From: Mycobacterium sp. JS623
Lineage (GTDB): Bacteria > Actinomycetota > Actinomycetes > Mycobacteriales > Mycobacteriaceae
Direction of reading: 5' to 3'
Length of the DNA: 64,000 nt
Assembly (NCBI RefSeq): GCF_000328565.1
Contig: NC_019966.1
Coordinates: forward strand, 2,480,001 to 2,544,000
In this document: in pieces, positions 7,899 through 15,797 of the stretch
Numbering within the stretch: the first letter of the stretch is position 1
Layout: each line of letters opens with the position of its first letter
Position numbers and translations under genes: made by a program
Notes under the pieces: model-generated
Seen by the model: only the letters and a program-made list of their open reading frames with translations
Databases searched by the model: none
What the model was told of the DNA's origin: nothing

Positions 7899-8311
7899 AC
7901 GTCGTGCGAGCTGGACGGTCCAGTCCGCGGACCGTACTTCGCGATGTACGCGTCGTGAATGTGCGCGTCCTTCTTGCGCTTGAGCTCGTCGGCAAGGGCG
8001 GGGTCCAGGCCATGCTGACGGAGCCGATGGCGGCGGTACACCTTGTTCAGCGCGTGCGAGAACAGCACGAACGGGATGAAGATCGGCAGCGTCGTGCTCA
8101 GATGCAGATAGAGCGACATCGGGATGAACCAGAACGGCGAAAGCACGATCAGCGCGGGAATCGCGGCGCGCACCATGGTCCGGATCGTTGCGCCCTTGCC
8201 CGCGAGGTCCTCGCGCACCCAGTCCCGCATCGAGTCGGGCAGTCGGCGCCCGTAGCAGTAGCCGATGTACTGCCACAGGTTCGGCTTGGTGGCGGCGGTG
8301 TTGTCGCTCAT
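7895..8311 (-). CDS. DUF5313 family membrane protein
   Basis: 138 residues. The N-terminal motif NLWQYIGYCYGRRLPDSMRD is characteristic of DUF5313, found in mycobacteria and relatives. Two membrane helices follow (AAIPALIVLSPFWFIPMSLY and TTLPIFIPFVLFSHAL), then a basic tail with KVYRRHRLRQHGL. Function is unknown. The start overlaps the end of ephG (ATGA at 8308-8311), so the two are co-translated. Confidence 0.75.
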   Translation of the reverse strand: MSDNTAATKPNLWQYIGYCYGRRLPDSMRDWVREDLAGKGATIRTMVRAAIPALIVLSPFWFIPMSLYLHLSTTLPIFIPFVLFSHALNKVYRRHRLRQHGLDPALADELKRKKDAHIHDAYIAKYGPRTGPSSSHDV

Positions 8312-8751
8312 TGCAGCGCCGGATTTCGTGACGGCAACACCAAAGCGGCGATGGCCCGCAGCGGGGCCTTGACGAAGAAGTCAAACATGTCGAAGTAGTC
8401 GCGCCACAACGTGATTCGTCCGTCATGCACCTCGAACACCCCGCACACCCAGAACGGCAGGCGCACCGGGCCAATCACCATCGCGTCGGTGCGCTCGGTC
8501 AGTACGACATCGCCGTCGGCGGCGACGCGGTGCACCGTTATCTCGAGGCCTAGCCGACCCCGCATGGGGCGAAGCAACTTCACGATCCGCTCGCGGCCAC
8601 GCAAGGTGAGCAGCCCGACGTTTGTCCAGACGACGTCGTCCGCCAGTACGGAGTCGAGCTTGTCGAAATCCGCCTCCTGCAGGGCGGCGATCAAGGTCTC
8701 GACGGTACGCAGATTGTCGACGTCTGAGGCCCGGGAAACCTGGTCAGTCAT
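8308..8751 (-). CDS. ephG: limonene-1,2-epoxide hydrolase family protein (EphG-like)
   Basis: 147 residues with the SnoaL/NTF2-like fold of limonene epoxide hydrolases. The family's catalytic Asp-Arg-Asp arrangement can be matched to conserved acidic and Arg residues around DDVVWTNVG, LRGRERIVKLL and FEVHDGRITLWRDYFDM. It is the equivalent of Rv2740 (EphG), which hydrolyses lipid or steroid epoxides in vitro. The start is the ATG at 8751; an in-frame extension upstream lacks family similarity. Co-translated with DUF5313 and divergent from the glycosyltransferase. Confidence 0.82.
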   Translation of the reverse strand: MTDQVSRASDVDNLRTVETLIAALQEADFDKLDSVLADDVVWTNVGLLTLRGRERIVKLLRPMRGRLGLEITVHRVAADGDVVLTERTDAMVIGPVRLPFWVCGVFEVHDGRITLWRDYFDMFDFFVKAPLRAIAALVLPSRNPALQ

Positions 8752-8825
8752 GGCCGCCAGCGTAGTACCTGGCTCTATGCGCAAGTGCTCACCGCCGTCG
8801 GCGGCCGTTGTGGCAGGGTAGGCGC

Positions 8826-9998
8826 GTGCGGGTCGCCGTGGTTGCCGGACCGGATCCCGGGCACGCCCTTCCAGCCATTGCGCTGGGCCGTCGGTTTCTG
8901 GCCGCGGGGGATTCCCCGACGCTGCTGACCGGGACGCGATGGCTCGACACCGCACGTCAGATCGGGGTCGACGCGGTCGAGCTCGACGGGCTTGACCCGA
9001 CCGCGGCCGACGACGACACCGACGCCGGGGCCAAGATTCATCAGCGCGCGGCACGGATGGCGGTGCTGAACGTGCCGCGGCTGCGTGAGCTGGGGCCGGA
9101 CCTGGTGGTCTCCGATGTCATCACCGCCTGTGGCGGTTTGGCGGCCGAGTTGATGGGTGTGCCGTGGATCGAGCTCACCCCGTCGCCGCTGTACCGGCCG
9201 TCGAAGGGGTTGCCGCCGCTCGGTAGTGGGTTGGCACCCGGCGTGGGGCTGCGTGGCCGGCTGCGTGACGCGGTGATGCGGGCGTTGACCGCGCGGTCCT
9301 GGCGGCAGGGCTTGCGTGAGCGCTCGGCGGCCAGAGTCGAAATCGGTTTGCCCGCAGTCGATCCCGGGCCGCGTCGACGTCTAGTCGCGACGTTACCTGC
9401 TCTTGAGGTGCCGCGCCCCGACTGGCCGGAGGAGGCGGTGATGGTGGGGCCGCTGCACTTCGAACCGACCGAGACGGTGTTGGAGATACCGCCCGGGTCG
9501 GGGCCGGTCGTGGTCGTCGCACCATCGACGGCGGTGATCGGGACGGTCGGCCTGGCAGAGTTGGCGCTGGAGGTGCTGCGGCCGGGGGAGACACTGCCCG
9601 AGGGCGCTCGCGTGGTGGTGTCCCGATTGGGCGGGTCCGACCTCAGGGTGCCGCCATGGGCGGTGGTCGGCCTCGGCCGACAGGACGAACTGCTGGCGCA
9701 TGCCGATCTGGTGATCTGCGGCGGAGGGCACGGTCTGGTGGCCAAGGCGCTGCTGGCCGGGGTGCCGATGGTAGTTGTGCCCGGCGGAGGCGACCAGTGG
9801 GAGATCGCGAATCGTATTGTGCGCCAAGGCAGTGCACAACTGGTGCGGCCGTTGACTTCGGAAACGCTGGTGGCTGCCGTCGGCGAGGTGTTGTCGACGC
9901 CGAGCTACCGGGAGGCGGCCCGGGACGCCGGAGCGACCGTAGCGGATGTCGCCGATCCGGTACAGGTGTGCCATGACGCGCTCGCACCCTCCGCGTAG
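8826..9998 (+). CDS. GT1-family glycosyltransferase (Rv2739c-like)
   Basis: 390 residues in two Rossmann-like halves. The N-terminus, RVAVVAGPDPGHALPAIALG, begins an acceptor-binding domain. The C-terminal half has the nucleotide-sugar region ICGGGHGLVAKALLAGVP followed by VVVPGGGDQWEIANRI, the typical GT1/MGT donor site. Both donor and acceptor are unknown. Start taken as GTG 8826; a further in-frame start at 8808 adds six residues. DUF3046 follows 10 bp later. Confidence 0.82.
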   Translation: MRVAVVAGPDPGHALPAIALGRRFLAAGDSPTLLTGTRWLDTARQIGVDAVELDGLDPTAADDDTDAGAKIHQRAARMAVLNVPRLRELGPDLVVSDVITACGGLAAELMGVPWIELTPSPLYRPSKGLPPLGSGLAPGVGLRGRLRDAVMRALTARSWRQGLRERSAARVEIGLPAVDPGPRRRLVATLPALEVPRPDWPEEAVMVGPLHFEPTETVLEIPPGSGPVVVVAPSTAVIGTVGLAELALEVLRPGETLPEGARVVVSRLGGSDLRVPPWAVVGLGRQDELLAHADLVICGGGHGLVAKALLAGVPMVVVPGGGDQWEIANRIVRQGSAQLVRPLTSETLVAAVGEVLSTPSYREAARDAGATVADVADPVQVCHDALAPSA

Positions 9999-10008
9999 GT
10001 TTGGGTGC

Positions 10009-10203
10009 GTGCGGCTGACCGAATTCCAGGAACTCGTCGCCAGCCAGTTCGGCTCGGTGCGCGGCGCGTCGTTGCTTGTTGACCATGTACTGAGTGGATT
10101 CGGCGGACGGACCGCCGCGCAAGCTATCGAGGACGGCGTCGAGCCGCGCGACGTCTGGCGCGCGCTGTGCGCTGACTTTGACGTCCCGCGTGATCAGTGG
10201 TGA
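10009..10203 (+). CDS. DUF3046 family protein (Rv2738c-like)
   Basis: 64 residues from the GTG at 10009: VRLTEFQELVASQFG, then LLVDHVLSGFGGRTAAQAIE and EPRDVWRALCADFDVPRDQW. This small, highly conserved actinobacterial protein normally sits near recA-recX; its function is unknown. An in-frame ATG at 9973 would add 12 residues and overlap the glycosyltransferase stop, but family proteins begin at RLTEF. Here it is separated from recA by 17 kb. Confidence 0.85.
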   Translation: MRLTEFQELVASQFGSVRGASLLVDHVLSGFGGRTAAQAIEDGVEPRDVWRALCADFDVPRDQW

Positions 10204-10251
10204 CTTGCGGAGTCTGGGCCGCGGTCGGTGCGGTTGCGGCTGGACAAACCG

Positions 10252-10689
10252 CTAGCGCTTGTTCTCGGCCCGTCCAGTACCCTGCGTATGTGCGGGCGAG
10301 TCAACGGCGTCGTCGTCCCGATCGGTTTCGGAAGCCTGCGACGCCGGCTGCTCCTGCGCCGGTGACGTAGTCCCGCCGCTGCCCGAGTCCGACTTCATGG
10401 CGGCATCGCTGGTCGGCTTGACTGCGCCGCCCGTCCGCGCACCCTCGTCATCGCCGGCGCCGGTGTCGGGCTTTGCTTCTGTTTGGCGGCCTTCGTAGGG
10501 CGGCACCTCCGGTTTCACGTCGCGCGGCGGTTCTGTCGTGAAGCCCGTTTCGAAGTCGGGCTTCTCGGCTTCGCCATGTTGGGGAACGGACTCGTCGCCC
10601 TTGTACGCGCCCGACGGCCGGTCGGCGGGCCCGCCTGACGGCAAATCTGATCCGGTATCTCGGGATCCCTGTTCGTCTGGTTTGGTCAT
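10252..10689 (-). CDS. hydrophilic, probably disordered protein
   Basis: 145 residues with no predicted membrane segment or recognisable domain. Composition is dominated by Gly, Ser, Asp, Glu, Pro, Lys and Thr, with almost no aromatic or large aliphatic residues (for example DFETGFTTEPPRD and GGAVKPTSDAAMKSDSGSGG). A good ribosome site (GAGGAGTTCCCA before the ATG) and an open frame support expression. Such sequences are typical of mycobacterial stress-induced or low-complexity proteins. I do not recognise a family. Confidence 0.55.
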   Translation of the reverse strand: MTKPDEQGSRDTGSDLPSGGPADRPSGAYKGDESVPQHGEAEKPDFETGFTTEPPRDVKPEVPPYEGRQTEAKPDTGAGDDEGARTGGAVKPTSDAAMKSDSGSGGTTSPAQEQPASQASETDRDDDAVDSPAHTQGTGRAENKR

Positions 10690-10729
10690 TGGGAACTCCT
10701 CACAGCCCGCCGCATGGACTGCGGCGACG

Positions 10730-11542
10730 CTAATTGCTGGCTACCCGCGCCGACCCTGGCACAACCCTGTCTACCCGGGTTTGCGTGAGTATCCGCGGAC
10801 CGGTTTCGGTGATCGCGATGGTGTGCTCGGAGTGCGCCGTATTCGACCCGTCCGCCGAGCGCAGCGTCCAACCGTCGGCGTCCATCACCAGACGATCACT
10901 GCCGCGTGCCCACCACGGTTCAAGCGCGAGCGTCATGCCCGGCCGCAGCAGCAATCCGCGCCCGTGCCGTCCGCGGTTGGGGATGTGTGGATCCTCGTGC
11001 ATGGTGCGGCCCAGCCCATGCCCGCCGAATTCGGTATTGACGCGAAATCCGGCCTCGGTGGCGACGTCGCCGATGGCGGCGGAGATGTCACCGAGTCGTC
11101 CGCCGGGCACCGCGGCGGCGATACCCGCGGCAAGGGCTCGTTGTGTCGACGCGATCAGCTCTTCGTCAGCAGGTTCGGCCGCCCCACCGACGATGACCGT
11201 GACTGCGGAATCGGCCACCCAACCGTCGATTGACACGGCAAAGTCGAGACTCAACACGTCACCCTCTCGGAGCACGTAGTCGCGCGGCTTGCCGTGCAGC
11301 ACAGCATCATTGACCGATAGGCAGATGACATTGCGAAATGGACCGCGACCGAATGACGGCGCGTAATCCCAGTAGCATGACGTCGCGCCACGGTCATCGA
11401 TCAGCTTGCGGGCATGGTGCTCGAGCTGCATCAAATTCACACCTGGCTGCGCCTGAATCGAGAGCGTCGCCAGCGTTTCCGCAACGAATGCACCCGTAAC
11501 CGCCATCTTGTCGATCTCGCCGGCAGTCTTGAGTTCGATCAT
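10730..11542 (-). CDS. map: type I methionine aminopeptidase
   Basis: 270 residues from MIELKTAGEIDKM. It removes the initiator methionine from nascent proteins. The dinuclear metal ligands are visible in LDFAVSIDGWVADSAVT (first Asp and second Asp), GGHGLGRTMHEDP (His) and ALEPWW plus SEHTIAIT (two Glu). The usual housekeeping map of mycobacteria lies elsewhere, so this is probably a second copy. It is divergent from a small XRE regulator, and two 18-bp operators lie between them, suggesting dedicated control. A GTG three codons earlier is a less likely start. Confidence 0.9.
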   Translation of the reverse strand: MIELKTAGEIDKMAVTGAFVAETLATLSIQAQPGVNLMQLEHHARKLIDDRGATSCYWDYAPSFGRGPFRNVICLSVNDAVLHGKPRDYVLREGDVLSLDFAVSIDGWVADSAVTVIVGGAAEPADEELIASTQRALAAGIAAAVPGGRLGDISAAIGDVATEAGFRVNTEFGGHGLGRTMHEDPHIPNRGRHGRGLLLRPGMTLALEPWWARGSDRLVMDADGWTLRSADGSNTAHSEHTIAITETGPRILTQTRVDRVVPGSARVASN

Positions 11543-11561
11543 GTTCCACACCTATCGGCCA

Positions 11562-11579
11562 TCGGTATTTTTATACCGA
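11562..11579. promoter_or_regulatory. operator IR1 between map and the XRE regulator
   Basis: Perfect inverted repeat TCGGTAT-TTTT-ATACCGA. On the minus strand it covers TATAAA, a plausible map -10. It aligns with IR2 as an 18-bp site with consensus YCGGTA-N6-TACCGR. Confidence 0.65.
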
Positions 11580-11590
11580 CCGTAACAGCA

Positions 11591-11608
11591 CCGGTAATTA
11601 AATACCGG
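11591..11608. promoter_or_regulatory. operator IR2 in front of the XRE regulator
   Basis: Inverted repeat CCGGTA-ATTAAA-TACCGG, immediately upstream of the TATGCT hexamer. Its centre is 29 bp from that of IR1, close to three helical turns. Confidence 0.65.
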
Positions 11609-11609
11609 C

Positions 11610-11615
11610 TATGCT
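11610..11615 (+). promoter_or_regulatory. -10 hexamer of leaderless XRE regulator
   Basis: TATGCT, seven bases before the ATG at 11623. Confidence 0.5.
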
Positions 11616-11622
11616 GGGCGAC

Positions 11623-11889
11623 ATGGTGCGCTTACCTCTGAGTACGGAGCAAGTGAGAGCAGGCCAACGCCTCGGCGCGCTCATCAGGACGGCTCGGGCA
11701 GGTCGCGACCCCGAGGTGATCGCGCGTGACGCTGGCATCTCACCCGAGACACTGCGCAAACTCGAGGTCGGAAGGATGCCTAGTCCGAGCTTCGGCACCG
11801 TCGTAGGACTCTGCAATGCACTCGGCCTGCCACTGCAGGATGCCGTAGATGCGTGGCACGGGACAGACAACCAACGGGTGGCCATCTAA
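11623..11889 (+). CDS. small XRE-family transcriptional regulator
   Basis: 88 residues from the ATG at 11623 (an ATG at 11611 lies inside the likely -10 hexamer). It is almost entirely one helix-turn-helix domain: QRLGALIRTARAGRDPEVIA, then DAGISPETLRKLEVGRMPSP as the recognition unit, and FGTVVGLCNALGLPLQDAVD. There is no effector domain. Two matching palindromes in the 80-bp gap to the divergent map gene make autoregulation and control of map the most likely role. The ligand or trigger is unknown. Confidence 0.75.
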   Translation: MVRLPLSTEQVRAGQRLGALIRTARAGRDPEVIARDAGISPETLRKLEVGRMPSPSFGTVVGLCNALGLPLQDAVDAWHGTDNQRVAI

Positions 11890-11898
11890 TCCCACTGA

Positions 11899-13023
11899 CT
11901 AGCGCTGACCCAACAACTGTGCCGTCTCGCGGTGCAGCCTGCCGAAGTTGTAGTACGCCGCACAGGCGCCTTCCGGTGACACCATGCACGTGCCGATCGG
12001 CGTCTCGGGTGTACACGCGGTGCCGAACACCTTGCACTCCCACGGCTTGATCACGCCCTTGAGCACTTCGCCGCATTGGCATGCCTTCGGATCGGCGACC
12101 CGGACACCTGGCATGTCGAACTTGTGCTCCGCGTCGAACTCCGCGTAGTCGGGATGTACCTTCAATGCGCTTTGCGAAATGAATCCCAGTCCCCGCCATT
12201 CGAAGTGCGGCCGTAGCTCGAACGTCGCGGCCATCAGCTTCAGCGCCTGGGTGTTGCCCTCGGGCCGGACCACCCGGGTGTACTGGTTTTCCACCTCGCA
12301 GCGGCCGTCGCGGATCTGCTGCAGCAGCATGTGCACCGACGCGAGGATGTCCAACGGCTCAAACCCGGCCACCACCATCGGTTTTCCGTATACCTCGGGC
12401 ACGAACCGGTAGGGCCGCAAACCAACGACCGTGGAGACGTGGCCGGGGCCGAGGAAGCCGGACAACCGTAAATCCGGCGACTCGAGGATCGCCTTGATCG
12501 GCGGGACGATGGTGACGTGGTTACAGAACACGCTGAAGTTGCGCACGCCGAGCGTCCGTGCCCGCACCAGCGTGACCGCCGTTGACGGCGCCGTGGTTTC
12601 GAATCCGACCGCGAAGAACACCACGTGGCGGTCCGGGTTGTCGAGCGCGACCTTAAGCGCGTCCAGCGGTGAGTACACGAATCTCACGTCGGCTCCGCGC
12701 GCCTTCGCCTCGATCAGATTTCCCTTCGAACCCGGTACCCGCATCATGTCGCCGAACGTCGTGAAGATGACGCCGGGCTGCTCGGCCAGCCACATCGCGT
12801 CGTCGACACGGCCCATCGGTATCACGCACACCGGGCAGCCGGGTCCATGCACCAACTCCACCGCTTCGGGAAGCAGATGCTCGATGCCGTGCCGGTAGAT
12901 GGTGTGCGTGTGACCTCCGCACACCTCCATGAATTTGAACTCATCGCCGCCGGCCAGCTCGGTGATGGACTTGACCAACGCGCGTGCGGCGGCGGGGTCG
13001 CGGAATTCGTCGACAAACTTCAT
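11899..13023 (-). CDS. hypD: hydrogenase maturation protein HypD
   Basis: 374 residues. HypD is the scaffold, with HypC, on which the Fe(CN)2CO unit of [NiFe]-hydrogenase is built. Signatures: EVCGGHTHTIYRHG near residues 33-46, GPGCPVCVIP near 60-70, FAVGFETTAP, and GPGHVSTVVG. The C-terminal iron-sulfur ligands are seen in CQCGEVLKG, WECKVFGTACTP and GTCMVSPEGAC. It is the last gene of the hydrogenase cluster, 10 bp after hypC. Confidence 0.95.
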   Translation of the reverse strand: MKFVDEFRDPAAARALVKSITELAGGDEFKFMEVCGGHTHTIYRHGIEHLLPEAVELVHGPGCPVCVIPMGRVDDAMWLAEQPGVIFTTFGDMMRVPGSKGNLIEAKARGADVRFVYSPLDALKVALDNPDRHVVFFAVGFETTAPSTAVTLVRARTLGVRNFSVFCNHVTIVPPIKAILESPDLRLSGFLGPGHVSTVVGLRPYRFVPEVYGKPMVVAGFEPLDILASVHMLLQQIRDGRCEVENQYTRVVRPEGNTQALKLMAATFELRPHFEWRGLGFISQSALKVHPDYAEFDAEHKFDMPGVRVADPKACQCGEVLKGVIKPWECKVFGTACTPETPIGTCMVSPEGACAAYYNFGRLHRETAQLLGQR

Positions 13024-13033
13024 GTCAAGCCTC

Positions 13034-13306
13034 TCAAGCGATTTCGGAGTCGTTGAACGCGTCGATCTCCTGCTGATAGTTCTCGCCCATCTTCTGCACC
13101 TGGTCCAGCGTCATGGCTGCCTCGCGCTCGTCGATCTTCGCCAGCGCGAAGCCGACGTGCACCAGTACCCAGTCACCGACTTGCAGGTTGTCATCGGCCA
13201 GCAGGCGCACACTGATGTTTCTGCGCACCCCGTTCACGTCGACCTTGGCCAGGGACTGTTCGGCGTCGACGATGTCGACCACTTGACCCGGTATCCCAAG
13301 ACACAT
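13034..13306 (-). CDS. hypC: hydrogenase assembly chaperone HypC (copy 1)
   Basis: 90 residues starting MCLGIPGQVVDIV, in which Cys2 is the essential residue exposed after removal of Met1. It binds HypD and then delivers the iron centre to the large subunit. QVGDWVLVHVGFALAKID is the conserved barrel strand pair. Strong ribosome site (AAAGGAG). It lies 15 bp after hypE. A second HypC is encoded at 18786-19070, so the two may differ in partner. Confidence 0.94.
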   Translation of the reverse strand: MCLGIPGQVVDIVDAEQSLAKVDVNGVRRNISVRLLADDNLQVGDWVLVHVGFALAKIDEREAAMTLDQVQKMGENYQQEIDAFNDSEIA

Positions 13307-13321
13307 CGGTTTCTCCTTTGC

Positions 13322-14407
13322 TCAGCAGATGCGGGGCAGCGGGTCACCGACGAGCATGTCGACGATCCGGCTGCCGCCGAATGATGTTCGCAGCGCTACG
13401 ATTCCGTGCGGGTCGGGGACGATCTCACCGACAACGGCGGCAATGGCGCCTTGTGGATGTTCGCGCAAGGCCGCGACGGCCGCCTCCGCTTCATCGGGCG
13501 GAACTATGGCGACGAACTTGCCTTCGTTCGCCACGTACAGCGGGTCGATGCCGAGCATGTCGCAGGCCCCGAGCACCTGCGGCTGCACCGGCAGCGTGGC
13601 CTCGTCGAGGATCAACGCGAACGGCGAGTCCTTCACGAGTTCGTTCGCCACGGTGCCGACACCGCCGCGCGTCGCATCGCGCATCCACCGCGTCGACGGC
13701 GCTGCGGCAAGCAAGATTTCGACCAGTTCGTGCACGGGTGCCGTGTCGGACTCGATGTCCGCGTCGATGGCCAGGTCGCCGCGGGCCAGCATGACGGCCA
13801 TGCCGTGCTCGCCGATGGTCCCGGACAACAACACCTTGTCGCCGGGCTGGACCTGACCGCGAGACAACTGCCTGCCCTCGGGAATCACGCCGACGCCGGC
13901 GGTCGAGATGTAGACACCATCGGCCGCACCTTTGCCGACGACTTTGGTATCGCCGGTGACGATCAGAACGCCCGCGTTCACGGCGGCTTCGCTCATATCC
14001 GCGACGATCTCGCGCAGTTCGGCGATCGGGAATCCCTCCTCGATGACGAACGCCGCCGACAGCCACTGCGGACGCGCACCCGAGACCGCCAGATCGTTGA
14101 TGGTGCCGTGCACCGCGACGTGGCCGATGGATCCGCCTGGAAAGCGCCGTGGCGAAACGACATACGAGTCGGTCGAGAACGCGAGCCGCTCACCCGAGGG
14201 GGTGCGTAGCGCGGCGGCATCGCCGAGCTGTTCGAGTTCGTCATTGCGGAACGCCTCCAGGAACACCGCGTCGACCAACGCTGCCGACGACTTGCCGCCC
14301 GCCCCGTGCGCGAGCGTCACCACGTCGTCGAGCAGTCGCGGCCTGCGCTGGCGGAACTTGTCGATCCTTTCCAGCACACGGTCTTCGCGGTCGGCGGTGG
14401 TGCTCAT
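13322..14407 (-). CDS. hypE: hydrogenase maturation protein HypE
   Basis: 361 residues. HypE dehydrates a carbamoyl group on its C-terminal cysteine to thiocyanate, giving the cyanide ligands. The required tail ends PRIC with Cys361. The ATP-binding PurM-like fold is seen in LAHGAGGKSSAALVD, FSTDSYVVSPRRFPGGSIG, VHGTINDLAVSGA and GDTKVVGKGAADGVY. The start MSTTADRED at 14407 overlaps the SIS gene stop by four bases (ATGA); an upstream in-frame start is less likely. Confidence 0.94.
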   Translation of the reverse strand: MSTTADREDRVLERIDKFRQRRPRLLDDVVTLAHGAGGKSSAALVDAVFLEAFRNDELEQLGDAAALRTPSGERLAFSTDSYVVSPRRFPGGSIGHVAVHGTINDLAVSGARPQWLSAAFVIEEGFPIAELREIVADMSEAAVNAGVLIVTGDTKVVGKGAADGVYISTAGVGVIPEGRQLSRGQVQPGDKVLLSGTIGEHGMAVMLARGDLAIDADIESDTAPVHELVEILLAAAPSTRWMRDATRGGVGTVANELVKDSPFALILDEATLPVQPQVLGACDMLGIDPLYVANEGKFVAIVPPDEAEAAVAALREHPQGAIAAVVGEIVPDPHGIVALRTSFGGSRIVDMLVGDPLPRIC

Positions 14408-15084
14408 GCGCGGGCCTCCGAGATCGCTCGGGCCATGTGTTCCTGCGTAACCGACCACAGGCGATATCCGAGCATCGCGTGGCTCTCCTGGATGCGGTGG
14501 ATGCTCTGCGAGTGCACGGTGAAGCAGAAGTCCAGATCGTCAGCGGCGGCCATCCTGCCGCCGTCATGCCCTGAAAAGCCGACGGTGACCAGGCCCCGTT
14601 GCTTGGCCTCGGTGATCGCAGTCATCAGGTCTTCGGAGTTGCCCGATGTGGACAACGCGATCGCAACGTCGCGATCCCTTGCGTGAGCGATGATCTGGCG
14701 CTTGAAGATCAGCTCGAATCCGACATCGTTGCCCAGGGCTGTCACCACTGCCTCGTCGGCAGCCAGCGACCACGCCGCCACCGGTCTGCCCCGGGCGGGG
14801 CGACTGAACAGCGTCGCCAGCGTTGCCGCGTCGGTGGAACTGCCGCCGTTGCCGAGCGTGTAGAGCCTGCCGCCGCGCAGGAAGCGCTCGGCCATCTGGG
14901 TGCCCGCCGCGGTCAGACCGGGGGCGTACTCGTCGAGCGATTCCCGTTGCAGCCGTGCGCTTTCTCCTGCCTTACCCCGGGCCGAGGCGGCCAGATCGTC
15001 GAGCAGACTGGTGGCGTCGGTCTCCTCGGATTCGATGAACGGGTAGAGGAACGCTGTGCTTTCGGGTTCGTGTCGGGTCGTCAT
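14404..15084 (-). CDS. SIS-domain protein, phosphoheptose isomerase (GmhA) type
   Basis: 226 residues with a GmhA-like sugar-phosphate isomerase fold. GNGGSSTDA at residues 78-86 and STSGNS at 145-150 are the phosphate-binding loops, and TALGNDVGFELIFKRQI carries the catalytic-site Glu region. The C-terminus contains HRIQESHAMLGYRLW. It overlaps both neighbours by four bases inside the hydrogenase cluster. A heptose role makes little sense there. It may act on a sugar phosphate or be a structural assembly factor, as in other Hhy-type clusters; this is unproven. Confidence 0.8.
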   Translation of the reverse strand: MTTRHEPESTAFLYPFIESEETDATSLLDDLAASARGKAGESARLQRESLDEYAPGLTAAGTQMAERFLRGGRLYTLGNGGSSTDAATLATLFSRPARGRPVAAWSLAADEAVVTALGNDVGFELIFKRQIIAHARDRDVAIALSTSGNSEDLMTAITEAKQRGLVTVGFSGHDGGRMAAADDLDFCFTVHSQSIHRIQESHAMLGYRLWSVTQEHMARAISEARA

Positions 15085-15797
15085 GACATCGCCTCCAGAC
15101 GTATGATCGCCGCTCCGGCGTGCACCAGAATCAAGTCGTTGACGTCGACGTCGCCGAGCACCGTGGTGTCCACCCACTCCTCGCCGCTGGCTGTTCGCAC
15201 GAGCGCCTGACCGTCGGCCGGTTCGATAATCACCTCGGCGAGCCGCCCCTCGTCGCTACAGGTGACGCAGGCGTCGCCTTCTGCTTGTGGCTTGAGCAGT
15301 CCGGGGTGTTCGAAGCAGACGTGGGTCAGCTCCCACAGCAGGTGATACATCAGCACGAACGTTCCGGTGGCGGGCACCATCGGGTCGTCGGAGTCGATCC
15401 ACAGGATGTGGTTGGCCGCGCCTGCAGGCGGTCGCGGACCCGAACCGATCCACAGCGTCAACACACCCCACGCGGGTGCGCGTCGCATGGCCTCGACGAC
15501 TGCGGGCTCGTCGGCCGACGCGACCGCGACCAGCAGATCGCCGGGCTGGCTGGCGACCCGGGTCTGCGCGACGGGATCCGGTTCGACGAGCGCCACCGAC
15601 GGCAGGGCGCGTTTCCCCATGATCACCGGATGGACGAACTCGACGGCGACGTGGTGGGCGTGGGGTTCCCACTGCGGTGAAATCACCCACAGTGTGGCCC
15701 CGTCGTGGAATCTGCGGGCCAAGTCCAGTGCGGCGGCAGCCAGATCGGCGGACAACTCCACACCGATGTACGAACCCCCGAGTTGCGCGGTCGTCAT
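15081..15797 (-). CDS. fusion of SIS-like domain and HypC/HupF-like domain
   Basis: 238 residues. The first ~165 resemble a degenerate SIS domain: DLLVAVASADEPAVVEAMRR and GVLTLWIGSG align with the phosphosugar-binding strand order, but the serine loops are not conserved. The last ~65 residues start CVTCSDEG (Cys177, Cys180) and continue LAEVIIEPADGQALV and DVDVNDLILVHAGAAIIRLE, a HypC/HupF-type barrel. Actinobacterial HupF proteins carry this CxTCxDEG variant instead of MCxGxP. It probably assists iron-centre assembly. Coupled by four-base overlaps to the SIS gene and DUF6390. Confidence 0.75.
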   Translation of the reverse strand: MTTAQLGGSYIGVELSADLAAAALDLARRFHDGATLWVISPQWEPHAHHVAVEFVHPVIMGKRALPSVALVEPDPVAQTRVASQPGDLLVAVASADEPAVVEAMRRAPAWGVLTLWIGSGPRPPAGAANHILWIDSDDPMVPATGTFVLMYHLLWELTHVCFEHPGLLKPQAEGDACVTCSDEGRLAEVIIEPADGQALVRTASGEEWVDTTVLGDVDVNDLILVHAGAAIIRLEAMS

